DNA from: a virus
Length of the DNA stretch: 26,136 nucleotides
Direction: 5' to 3' (one strand)
Virus record (IMG/VR): IMGVR_UViG_3300036770_003410
Coordinates: 1-26,136 of that record
A program made the position numbers and the translations under genes. Under the pieces are notes generated by a model. The model was given only the letters and a program-made list of their open reading frames with translations. It was not told the origin of the DNA and searched no databases. Of the stretch, positions 5,577-13,002 are shown one piece after another (position 1 is the stretch's first letter; each line of letters starts with the position of its first letter).

Positions 5577-5777
5577 TCAGCGCTTCGCCAGCGGGAACAC
5601 GATGCCGGCGAGGATCTCCAGGGCACGGTAGGCCTGGCGGATCATCACGCCCGCGGCGCCGGCGGCCTCGTCGTCCTTCGGCGTCGGGGTCAGGTTCACG
5701 ATCAGCACGGCGGTGGCGTGCGCCGAGAGGGCGATCTCGAACAGCTCGCGGCGGTGGTCGATCAGGTAGTTCAGCAT
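5577..5777 (-). CDS. small membrane protein, candidate holin
   Basis: 66 residues from the ATG at 5777, chosen because AAGGAGGAA sits just upstream; a start eight codons earlier lacks this. Residues about 12-32 are hydrophobic (LFEIALSAHATAVLIVNLTP) and a second hydrophobic run lies near the end (ALEILAGIVFPLAKR). The motif VNLTPTPKDD recalls small phage proteins found next to lysis genes (memory). The position directly upstream of the lysozyme makes a holin or lysis accessory role likely, though only one convincing membrane helix is present. Confidence 0.6.
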   Translation of the reverse strand: MLNYLIDHRRELFEIALSAHATAVLIVNLTPTPKDDEAAGAAGVMIRQAYRALEILAGIVFPLAKR

Positions 5778-5787
5778 GGTTCCTCCT

Positions 5788-6501
5788 TCAAGGTTGAGCA
5801 ATGATGGCCCAGCCGGTGCCGGGCCCCTCGACCATCCAGCGACGGCCGAGGTTCTGGCGGCTGTATCTGAGGCGGGCGCCCCAGTTGTTCAGGTAGCGGC
5901 CGGCCACCAGGTCCAGGTCGCCGAACGGGTCGTGCACCGTGATGGCGTTGGGGTCGTAGCCGATGGCGGTGATCCAGTGGCCGCCGCCGGAGGGTGCCGA
6001 CGCCGGGCCCTTGTGCAGGATGCCGATCGGCACCGGGATGCCCGCATCGATCTGCTCCTCGAGCTCGCTCCAGTCCGCGTCCTTCACCAGGCGCGCCGTG
6101 ACGCCGAACGACTGCAAGGCCTTGAGCTGCGCGTCTGGGTCGGTGGTGTCGCCGTAGCGCAGCACGCGGCCCAGGTAGGCGTCGTCGGCATTGGGCCCCT
6201 GCAGGGTGCCCGGCCGGATCGTCTCCAGCAGCATGGCGCAGGCGGAGCTGAAGCACATGCGGAGCGCGTGCTCGGTCTCGCTGTCCCGCTGGCTGTAGTA
6301 CGGCACCTGGAGGGGGTTCGTCAGCGTGCGCGGCTTCGCCTGCTTCCCGTCGGCCTGCCAGGTCTTGTAGTGCTCGGAGTCGCGCTTCTTCAGGCTGGCG
6401 GGCACCTTCTCCCAGAACTGCAGCACCGCCGCCCGCTGACGGGGGAGCCCCTTCCAGTGCTCGAAGAACGGGATCGGGTCGGTGATCAGGTTGTCGCTCA
6501 T
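5788..6501 (-). CDS. C39-like cysteine peptidase in the lysis cassette
   Basis: 237 residues. A papain-fold peptidase of the C39-like type. VPYYSQRDSE (66-75) gives the oxyanion glutamine Q71, MCFSSACAMLLE has nucleophile C83 (C88 nearby), GGGHWITAIGYD has H175, and VHDPFGD gives D191. No signal peptide and no ABC transporter nearby, so a bacteriocin-processing role is unlikely. A second endolysin cutting peptide cross-links is the best inference. The N-terminal 60 residues (FFEHWKGLPRQRAAVLQFW) may be a binding or positioning segment. ATGA overlap with the XhlA-like gene upstream. Confidence 0.8.
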   Translation of the reverse strand: MSDNLITDPIPFFEHWKGLPRQRAAVLQFWEKVPASLKKRDSEHYKTWQADGKQAKPRTLTNPLQVPYYSQRDSETEHALRMCFSSACAMLLETIRPGTLQGPNADDAYLGRVLRYGDTTDPDAQLKALQSFGVTARLVKDADWSELEEQIDAGIPVPIGILHKGPASAPSGGGHWITAIGYDPNAITVHDPFGDLDLVAGRYLNNWGARLRYSRQNLGRRWMVEGPGTGWAIIAQP

Positions 6502-6755
6502 CGCGTGTGCTCGACGCGAGCTGGCCCGAACTCTAGGCGCGGCCCGGCCATCGTCACCAGCAGCGGCATCACGATCGAGACCACCACTGCGATGATCACG
6601 CCCTGGGCGATGCGCTTCTCCGCCTGGTTCAGCCGGCGGAATGCCTCGATGATGTCGGATCGGTTGTTTGCCATCGTCTCGTGGATGGCATCGAGCTTGC
6701 CCTCCAGGTGGCCGATGGCGCGCAGGATGTCGCCATGATTCACGTCCTCGGGCAT
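6498..6755 (-). CDS. XhlA/holin-like coiled-coil membrane protein
   Basis: 85 residues. The N-terminal 48 residues form an amphipathic coiled coil (ILRAIGHLEGKLDAIHETMANNR, IIEAFRRLNQAEKRI), then a single transmembrane helix at about 52-70 (VIIAVVVSIVMPLLVTMAG) and a short tail. This layout is that of the XhlA/hemolysin-type lysis proteins. Placed between the hub gene and the C39 peptidase, it most likely helps endolysins reach or disrupt the membrane. Which of this and the 66-aa protein is the true holin cannot be decided here. Confidence 0.65.
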   Translation of the reverse strand: MPEDVNHGDILRAIGHLEGKLDAIHETMANNRSDIIEAFRRLNQAEKRIAQGVIIAVVVSIVMPLLVTMAGPRLEFGPARVEHTR

Positions 6756-6780
6756 GCGTCTACGATCCCCCTTCGCCAGG

Positions 6781-8613
6781 CTACTTCAGCCGCCAATACT
6801 CAGGCGTGCGGCCGTAGGTGCTGGTGTAGCTGCCTTCGCCAGCTGCCCAGCTGAAACTGGCCCGGCTGCTGCTGTTGCTGATGATCGTCCGCCCGTCGTT
6901 GCCCACCACGCCGATGTGCGGATAGGGCGGGTTGCCGTTGTCGCGCATGATCGCGATGGCGCCCGGCTCCGGTCCGCTGAGCAACGTGCCGGCGCCAGCC
7001 GCCAGCGAGGCCCGTGCCGTCGGAACGTAGGTGCTGCCGCCCCATGGTGGCGTCACCCCCGCGCGTCGCAGCACACGGTTCACGGCCCAGAGGCAGGCGT
7101 TGTTCCCGCCCGATGGCCCCCCGCTGGTGTTCATGCCCCGGGCCGACTCCGCAGCGCCGGCGATCACCTGCGCCTTCTCGCTCGGCGGCAGGCCGTTGTT
7201 CCGCCCGCGCGGCCCGTCCGATCCCGACGCCCAGTCGTTGTTCTCGTCGCCCAGGGTGCCGGCCTCCACGCGGGTGCGGAACCCGGAGCCGTCGACGGTG
7301 TGCGTCACCCGGCGGATGTTCCATGACCCGTCGACCTCAGGCCGGAACCCGGACAGGGTGATGGTGCCCTCGGCGTTCAGATCCGGCCGGCCGGCCATCT
7401 CCAGGTCGATGCTCACCTCGCCCGAGCGGAGGGACTGCAGGCGGCTGGAGGCGGCCGCCTCGGCATCGGCCTGGGTGCGGAACACCTGCCGCTCCTCGTA
7501 GGCCGGCGCGGGGCCCGCCTGGCCCTGCGTCACGACCTTCTCGGTGTTGGTGGTGCGATCGATCCAGCGCGCCTTCACCTGGCCGTAGGCGCCGCGGTTC
7601 TTCAGGCGCGCGCTCCACCTGCTGCACTCGTTCTCCGCCACGGTGAACGAGCCGCCGATCGCCATCGAGGCCGGCTGCGCTGCAGCGGTGCCGGCGCCAG
7701 CCTGCGCCGCCTTCAGGTAGCCCTTGTAGGCGCCGGAGGTGTAGGTGCTCCAAGCGCCGAAGCCCTGCTGCTGCCAGATCGCGCGGGCCGCCCTGGCGTT
7801 GGTCGCCGGATCGAACAGTGCCTCGTTGCTGCTGATGCCCAGCTGCGCCCGCCGGGCCGGGCCCATGCTGCCGAGCATGTTGATCTGCCAGAGGCCGTAG
7901 CTGTTGTCAGGCGGTCTGGGGTTGTGGGCCCTCGCATTGCCGCTGCTCTCCGCCATGGCGATGGCGCCCATGGTGATCGCGTCCTGCCCGCTGAAGCCGG
8001 CCTGTCGCGCCAGGCCCACGGCCTGCGCTGCGCTCACCCGGCCCGCACCAGTCGGCGCCGGGCTAGCGACGCCACTGCCCCTGGGCGCCAGCACCAGCGC
8101 GCCGTCGGCCGGCTTCGCGGTCACCTTGTATCGCTCCGCCAAGCGGGTGAGGAACGCCTGGTCGCTCTCGTTCGTCTGGTCCTCGTGCTTGATCTGCGCT
8201 GCGCCAGCGTTCTGGATCTCGACCAGCCGCAGGCCGTTCGTGGTGGCGATCTGCTGCGCCACCTCCCGCAGGGTGGTGTCGTGCCAGCTCTTGGTGCGCA
8301 GCTCCCGCAGCAGCTCCGGCGCGGTGTTGGCGGCCGTGGCCTTGATCGTCATCACCCGCGGCCCGCCGGTCACCTCCACCTCGTCGACGGCGTAGGCGCC
8401 GACGTAGACCGGCCGGTCGTAGCCCAGGTAGAGCCGCAGCCAGGTTCCGCTGGCCGGCACCTGCAGCAGGCGGTCGCGATCGTCCAGCCGGATCTCCAGC
8501 GCGTCCGACTTCTGGCCGGCCTCGTCCGTGACGGTGAGGCGGTCGAGCCGGTCGCTGATCTGCGCCGTGATGTCGGCGCCATCGGCTTCGATGCGGAAGG
8601 CGGGTGTGCTCAT
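6781..8613 (-). CDS. D: tail hub protein D with two peptidoglycan-hydrolase domains
   Basis: 610 residues, against under 400 for P2 gpD. Residues 1-178 and about 320-456 form the gpD/gp27-like hub (RLYLGYDRPVYVGAYAVDEV, then IDLEMAGRPDLNAEGTITLS). Between them, about 190-305, is a lytic-transglycosylase/lysozyme-like domain: E222 in AIAMAESSGN, SYGLWQIN at 238-245, RAARAIWQQQGFGAWSTY. After a Gly/Ser/Asn-rich linker (457-505), residues 505-610 look like a CHAP/NlpC-type cysteine peptidase: C507 (NNACLWAVNRVL), H566 (YPHIGVVG), N580. The hub sits at the tail tip and would open the cell wall at infection. ATGA-type overlap with gpX upstream. Confidence 0.88.
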   Translation of the reverse strand: MSTPAFRIEADGADITAQISDRLDRLTVTDEAGQKSDALEIRLDDRDRLLQVPASGTWLRLYLGYDRPVYVGAYAVDEVEVTGGPRVMTIKATAANTAPELLRELRTKSWHDTTLREVAQQIATTNGLRLVEIQNAGAAQIKHEDQTNESDQAFLTRLAERYKVTAKPADGALVLAPRGSGVASPAPTGAGRVSAAQAVGLARQAGFSGQDAITMGAIAMAESSGNARAHNPRPPDNSYGLWQINMLGSMGPARRAQLGISSNEALFDPATNARAARAIWQQQGFGAWSTYTSGAYKGYLKAAQAGAGTAAAQPASMAIGGSFTVAENECSRWSARLKNRGAYGQVKARWIDRTTNTEKVVTQGQAGPAPAYEERQVFRTQADAEAAASSRLQSLRSGEVSIDLEMAGRPDLNAEGTITLSGFRPEVDGSWNIRRVTHTVDGSGFRTRVEAGTLGDENNDWASGSDGPRGRNNGLPPSEKAQVIAGAAESARGMNTSGGPSGGNNACLWAVNRVLRRAGVTPPWGGSTYVPTARASLAAGAGTLLSGPEPGAIAIMRDNGNPPYPHIGVVGNDGRTIISNSSSRASFSWAAGEGSYTSTYGRTPEYWRLK

Positions 8614-8825
8614 CAGCCGTCCCAGATCCGCAGCGTCTCGGTGGACTCTGGCGCAGGGAGATCAGGCAGCAGGAGCTCCAGGCCCGCCGGCAGGATCGGC
8701 GCGATGTCCGCCAGGCCGGGGTTGATCTGCAACACCGCCTCGACGGTCTGCTGCGTGCGGCCGTAGAACCGCCAGCAGATGTCGTCCACCATGTCGAACT
8801 GCCGGGTGACGTAGAGCTGGCTCAT
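8613..8825 (-). CDS. X: tail protein X (LysM-like)
   Basis: 70 residues matching the small P2 gpX family. It has a LysM-like fold with YVTRQFDMVDDICWRFYG, VEAVLQINPGL and a closing LPAGLELLLPDLP. In P2 it sits between U and D in tail assembly, exactly as here. The start overlaps the U stop and its stop overlaps the D start, so the U-X-D block is translationally coupled. Confidence 0.9.
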   Translation of the reverse strand: MSQLYVTRQFDMVDDICWRFYGRTQQTVEAVLQINPGLADIAPILPAGLELLLPDLPAPESTETLRIWDG

Positions 8826-9748
8826 GGGCGGATCACCTGACGCACGGCCTCAGTGATGCGAGGGTCGACATCCAGCATGGTCCCGATTGTCGAAGCATCG
8901 CGCACCAGGTTGGCCAGCGCGGCGCCGCCCTGGGCCCCACCGCCGAGCGTCTGGAGCATGGCGGTGGTGGCGGGCCGCAGTGCATCGAGCGCGACCGCGA
9001 TGGTGGGCGCTGCGCGGCCTTGGAGCATCTGCTGGCCCAGCTGCGCGGCATTGATGCCCAGCTGCGCCCAGACGCTCTGCTGCGCGCCAGAGAGGTTGCT
9101 GAGGCCGAACGCATTCAGCGCGGCGCCCACGTAGTCCCGGTTGGCGATCGAGGCGGTGATGGCCCCGATCTGGCCGAGCTGCAGGCCCGCGCCTCGCGCT
9201 GCATTGCCGGCGGTGCTGGTCGCCCAGTCGAGCGCCTTGAACGCCGAGCCTGCGCCGGTCTGCGCGGTGACGCCGTTCAGCGCCTGCTGCACCGTGCTGA
9301 CTGCCGAGGGGTTGCTGGTCGCGCTGGTGCTGCTCGGGCTGGCGGCCTGCCCGGGGCGATCCTCGCCGTAGCGAACCAGGCTGAGGGTGAACCCGACCTT
9401 GCGGGCGCCGCCGCCGGGTGCGAACACCGCCTGCCCCTCGCGCACGCGCGTGAGGGCCCAGCGGCCGTAGACCTTGCCCAGGCCATCCGACAGCATCTGC
9501 GGCTGGCCCGTTGCCGCCAGCGTGCGCAGCGTCTCCAGCGTGGACTGGCGGCCCGTCAGGCCGGGGTAGAGAGTGCCCTCCAGGGTGATCTCCTGGCGGC
9601 CGGGGCCGATGAACTGCGCCGCCGGCTCGCGGCTGATCCGATCGATCAGCTCCCAGCGGTACTCCGCATCCCGGTCGAGGGTCTGCGGCGCACCGTTCGG
9701 GAGGTCGAACTGGAACGAGCCGAGCTGGAACAGGGGACGAGCGGCCAT
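8822..9748 (-). CDS. U: tail protein U (P2 gpU-like) with extended C-terminus
   Basis: 308 residues. The first 130 are the P2 gpU family: LFQLGSFQFDLPNGAPQTLD, WELIDRISREPAAQFIGPGR, ITLEGTLYPGLTGRQSTLE and a final FTLSLVRYGED. gpU proteins act at the tail end during assembly. P2 gpU is about half this length; here some 170 residues follow, starting with a Ser/Thr/Pro linker (ASPSSTSATSNPSAVS) and then Ala/Gly/Gln-rich helices that match nothing I recognise. No stop or frame break is seen, so this is a real extension. Confidence 0.88.
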   Translation of the reverse strand: MAARPLFQLGSFQFDLPNGAPQTLDRDAEYRWELIDRISREPAAQFIGPGRQEITLEGTLYPGLTGRQSTLETLRTLAATGQPQMLSDGLGKVYGRWALTRVREGQAVFAPGGGARKVGFTLSLVRYGEDRPGQAASPSSTSATSNPSAVSTVQQALNGVTAQTGAGSAFKALDWATSTAGNAARGAGLQLGQIGAITASIANRDYVGAALNAFGLSNLSGAQQSVWAQLGINAAQLGQQMLQGRAAPTIAVALDALRPATTAMLQTLGGGAQGGAALANLVRDASTIGTMLDVDPRITEAVRQVIRP

Positions 9749-9753
9749 GGTGA

Positions 9754-12045
9754 TCAGTCGCTGAGCAGGGTGCGATGCGCGGCCTCGAGCTCGCGCTGGA
9801 TGTCGGCAAAGGCCAGGCGAACCTGATCGCGGATGCCTTGCGCATCACCGCCGGCAGCGTGGATCGTGACCGGCGCATGCACCGTGATCGATCGTGCAGC
9901 CGCTGAGGGAGCGGGGGCAGCCGGCGCCTGGGGGGCGATCACAGCAGCAGGCGCAGGCGCCGCCATGAGGGACGCCAGCGCGGCTGCAGTGACGGGCCGG
10001 GCGATCTTGGGGATGATCGCCCCATCCATGCCGGGCACGAACAGCTCCCGCCGCCGCTCGCCCACCACGTAGGGGTTGCCTGCGCGGACGGTGCCGCCAT
10101 TGGCGCGGCCCGGTGGGGTGACCGGCAGCGATGGCGCCGCGGGTGCGGGCGCCGAGTCTCCACCGCCGACGATGCCACGGATCCGGGCCCATGCCCCGCT
10201 CACCCAGCCGAACAGGCCTGCGGCCTTGGCCTTCAGCCCGTCGATGATGCCGGTGATGATCCGCTGCCCGATGTTGCCCTCCTGGAACATGCGGATGATC
10301 GCGGCCGGGATGGGGAACATCACGCTCAGCACCTTGGGCGCCCAGGCGCGGATCACGCCGAGCGCCTGGTTGAACATGCCGCCGATCCACTCGGTGAACC
10401 TGCCCCACTTCTCGACGATGCCCTGCCATGCACGGCCGGCGGCTTCCTTCACCTTGTCCCAGTGCTTCACCAGCAGGAAGATGCCAACGCCGATGCCGGC
10501 GATCAGCGCGATCCACGGCAGCAGGGGCAGCATGGCGGCGCCGAACGCAGTGCCGAGGGTGCCGATCGCAGGTAGCCAGCCGGCGATGAGCCCGCCCACG
10601 TTCATCGCCACCACTGCAGCCTTCGCCGCGATGAAGGCGGTCTTCAGGGTGCCGATCGCGGTGATCACCCCAGCGATCACCGGCAGGGCGATCACCAGCC
10701 CAGCCAGTGCACCACCGACCAGGACGATGCCGGTGACGAGGCCCTGGTTCTGCTGAGCGAACTCGGCGAAGCGGACGAGCACCGGGCCGATGGCCTTCAT
10801 GATGGCGTTCAGGCTCGGCAGGATCGCGGTCCCGATGCTGATGCCGAGGGCGTTCACGCCGTTGCGGAAGATGGTCGCCTGCGCTGAGGCGGTGCCCATC
10901 TGGTTGGCGAACTCCTTCTGCATCGAGCCGGCAAACGCCGACTTCTCCCGCACCAGGTCGAACGCCTGGTCGACCAGCTTCAGGTTGGTCAGCAGCGGCA
11001 TGATCGCCGACTTGCTCTCCTCGCCGAACAGGGCGCCAGCGATGCTGACCTGCTGCTCCTTCGGCAGCTTGGTCATGCGCTCGAGGACGCTCTTGATCGT
11101 CGCCTCCGGCGCGGTCTGCATCCCCTTGGCCAGCTCCTCGGAAATCTCGATCGCGGCCTTCTTCGCCTCCTTCTTCGCGGCGCCCTTCCCGCGCTTCAGC
11201 GTGTCCGCCATGTCCTCCCCGCTGAACAGGGTGGCGAGCGCAAAGGTCTGGTTCTGCGTGGCCTGGCTGCCCTTGGTGAGGGCGTTCAGGAAGTTCTTCA
11301 GGCCGGTGGCGGCCACCTCCGCCGGCGTGCCGCTGGCCAGGAACGCGGCGCCCATCCCCGCCACCTGCTCGGAGGTGAGGCCGGCGGCCTTGCCGATGGC
11401 GCCGATCCGGCGCGTCACCTCGGTCAGGTCGGCGGCGTTCACCGTGCCTTGGAACTTGTCCGAGAGGTAGTTGATGGCGTCGCCCAGGCTCTCGACCTGC
11501 GGCTGCGTGAGGCCCATTGAGGCCCGCAGCGCCACCATTGCGTCGCCGGCCTGCTCTGCCGTCATCTGGAACGCCACGCCCATTCGCGCTGCCGCGCGCG
11601 TGAACGGGATGATCTCGTCCTCGGCGTAGCCAGCGAAGCCGGCGGATGCTGCGATCTGGCTCAGCTGCGCCGCGGTGTACGGCAGCTCGGTGGACAGCTT
11701 GATCAGCTGGTTGCTGAACCGCTTCAGGCCTTGCTCGCCCTCCTTGAAGTCGATGGCCTTCTTCACGTCGGCCATGCTCTTGTCGAACTCCATCGCGGCC
11801 TTCACCGACAGGCCGATGGCGCCAGCGAATGCCGTTGCCCCGATCGTTGCCTGCTGCCAGAGGGCCGAGTCGAAGACGTTCTTGAAGCTCTTGCGGCTGG
11901 CGGTCGCCGCGTCGTTCATCGTCCGCGAGACGTTGCGGCCGAACGTCGACACCTGCATCTGCGCGCTGCGCACCGATGCAGCGAGAGAAGCGGCAACCTT
12001 GCCGCCGATCTCGACTGTGACCTTGCTGATGCCGCCCTGGATCAT
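9754..12045 (-). CDS. T: tail tape measure protein
   Basis: 763 residues, the largest gene here. It sets tail length and is threaded through the tube. Residues about 60-400 form the TP901-type core (VKAAMEFDKSMADVKKAI, YTAAQLSQIAASAGFAGYAE, GLTSEQVAGMGAAFLASG). Residues 436-525 are strongly hydrophobic (VLVGGALAGLVIALPVIAGV, PLLPWIALIAGIGVGIFLLV), as usual for membrane-penetrating tape measures. The C-terminal motif GGTVRAGNPYVVGERRRELF is typical of the family. At about 0.15 nm per residue the tail would be near 110 nm. Its ATG overlaps the E+E' stop (ATGA). Confidence 0.95.
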   Translation of the reverse strand: MIQGGISKVTVEIGGKVAASLAASVRSAQMQVSTFGRNVSRTMNDAATASRKSFKNVFDSALWQQATIGATAFAGAIGLSVKAAMEFDKSMADVKKAIDFKEGEQGLKRFSNQLIKLSTELPYTAAQLSQIAASAGFAGYAEDEIIPFTRAAARMGVAFQMTAEQAGDAMVALRASMGLTQPQVESLGDAINYLSDKFQGTVNAADLTEVTRRIGAIGKAAGLTSEQVAGMGAAFLASGTPAEVAATGLKNFLNALTKGSQATQNQTFALATLFSGEDMADTLKRGKGAAKKEAKKAAIEISEELAKGMQTAPEATIKSVLERMTKLPKEQQVSIAGALFGEESKSAIMPLLTNLKLVDQAFDLVREKSAFAGSMQKEFANQMGTASAQATIFRNGVNALGISIGTAILPSLNAIMKAIGPVLVRFAEFAQQNQGLVTGIVLVGGALAGLVIALPVIAGVITAIGTLKTAFIAAKAAVVAMNVGGLIAGWLPAIGTLGTAFGAAMLPLLPWIALIAGIGVGIFLLVKHWDKVKEAAGRAWQGIVEKWGRFTEWIGGMFNQALGVIRAWAPKVLSVMFPIPAAIIRMFQEGNIGQRIITGIIDGLKAKAAGLFGWVSGAWARIRGIVGGGDSAPAPAAPSLPVTPPGRANGGTVRAGNPYVVGERRRELFVPGMDGAIIPKIARPVTAAALASLMAAPAPAAVIAPQAPAAPAPSAAARSITVHAPVTIHAAGGDAQGIRDQVRLAFADIQRELEAAHRTLLSD

Positions 12046-12460
12046 GGCTTCGTCTGGTTCAGTTCATTCTGGAACTCGATTGCCTCGGTCACCCATGACC
12101 AGAACTCGTCGAGGTCGAGCTCCAGGATGTCAGCCAGGCCCCAGGTCGTCGCCTTGGACAGCGCGATGACCGCGCGCCTCAGCTCCGACTCTGAGGCCTG
12201 GCCCCCTTGAAAGCCGCGTATTGCGACTCCAGCTTGCCGAGGTCTGAAGCGTCCAGCTCCAGCAGGTCGTCGATCGTCACCTCACACAGCGAGGCGAGCA
12301 GGAAGAGGGTCTTGTCTGCATCGTCGCCGCTGTGCTTCGTGAACGCCACCTCGTCCCGCACCTTCGGCCGGCGCATGGTGAGGTGCTGCACCTCCACGCC
12401 GGAGATCGTGACGGGAAACTCCAGGTTGACCTTGACGACTGGACGCTTGTCGATTGCCAT
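12042..12460 (-). CDS. E+E': tail assembly chaperone E+E' made by -1 frameshift
   Basis: If ribosomes slip back one base at AAGGGGGCC (12208-12200), the frame continues past the E stop for 54 more codons as GGQASESELRRAVIALSKAT, then TWGLADILELDLDEFWSW and VTEAIEFQNELNQTKP. It stops at TGA 12044-12042, overlapping the tape measure start. The fused product is 139 residues. The added part (W-x-x-ADIL-LDLDEFW-W) has the look of P2-group E' extensions, and it exactly fills an otherwise empty 137-base gap. Shifted chaperones of this sort are the rule in long-tailed phages. The slip site is not a canonical XXXYYYZ heptamer. Confidence 0.75.
12179..12460 (-). CDS. E: tail assembly chaperone E
   Basis: 93 residues, P2 gpE-like chaperone of the Mu gp41/TAC family that guides tape measure and tube assembly (VKVNLEFPVTISGVEVQHLT, MRRPKVRDEVAF, TLFLLASLCEVTIDDLLELD). 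Sits between tube FII and tape measure T as in P2. The tail after the run of five Gs (ARPQSRS) is short and uncharacteristic, consistent with this being the unshifted product of a frameshift pair. Confidence 0.88.
   Translation of the reverse strand: MAIDKRPVVKVNLEFPVTISGVEVQHLTMRRPKVRDEVAFTKHSGDDADKTLFLLASLCEVTIDDLLELDASDLGKLESQYAAFKGARPQSRS
12200..12208 (-). other. probable -1 frameshift site
   Basis: Minus-strand AAGGGGGCC, read in frame as AAG GGG GCC. Slipping the GGG codon back one base keeps perfect GGG pairing and next reads GGC CAG. A sixth G lost in sequencing would produce the same picture, so raw reads should be inspected. Confidence 0.55.
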
Positions 12461-12463
12461 CTA

Positions 12464-12970
12464 TCAGACCCCGATCGCGGAACGGATGGTGGCGAGCTGG
12501 TCCACGCCGTCGATGCGGCGCACCATGTTGATCTTGTCGATCTCGACCAGCTCACGGCCGCCGATGGTCAGCTTGAAGTAGCGCAGACCCACGGTGAAGG
12601 TGGGGCTGGTCATGTCGCCAGCCTTCCAGTCGCCGGGCTCCAGCTGCTTCACGCCGCCGGTCATGTTCACCACCACCGCAACGGCATCCTCCCCATCGCG
12701 GCGCATGGCGCCACGGGCGGTGAGCTGCTTGTCGGCGGCGGCCAGGCCGTAGAGGGCCACCATGTCCGGGTTGTATTCGTAGAGGCTGAACGAGGCCTCC
12801 AGCTTCTCCATGCCCATGTCGTGCTCGACGGGGGCATCCATGCCGCCGGCGCGCACCTCCTCCATGGCCACCGTGAGGGTGGGCAGGGTGAGGGTGTCGA
12901 TAGTGCCGGCGAGGCCGCGGCCGTCGACGAACAGGCTGAAGTTCTTCAGGATGCGGGGGATCTGGGCCAT
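12464..12970 (-). CDS. FII: major tail tube protein (FII)
   Basis: 168 residues, the normal P2 FII length. It forms the inner tube of the contractile tail (IPRILKNFSLFVDGRGLAG, LPTLTVAMEEVRAGGMDAPV, FSLYEYNPDMVALYGL, then RYFKLTIGGRELVEIDKINM). The last motif is the conserved C-terminal strand pair of the family. Lies 32 bases after the sheath stop and directly before E, the same order as in P2. No strong Shine-Dalgarno sequence is visible. Confidence 0.95.
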   Translation of the reverse strand: MAQIPRILKNFSLFVDGRGLAGTIDTLTLPTLTVAMEEVRAGGMDAPVEHDMGMEKLEASFSLYEYNPDMVALYGLAAADKQLTARGAMRRDGEDAVAVVVNMTGGVKQLEPGDWKAGDMTSPTFTVGLRYFKLTIGGRELVEIDKINMVRRIDGVDQLATIRSAIGV

Positions 12971-13002
12971 GGGTCAGTCCGGTGGGTGTGCAGTGGACGG
13001 GA

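Noticed and set aside
5788-6501. C39 peptidase as a bacteriocin-processing enzyme
   Set aside because: No ABC transporter or double-glycine precursor is nearby. The gene is locked between lysis genes by overlaps.
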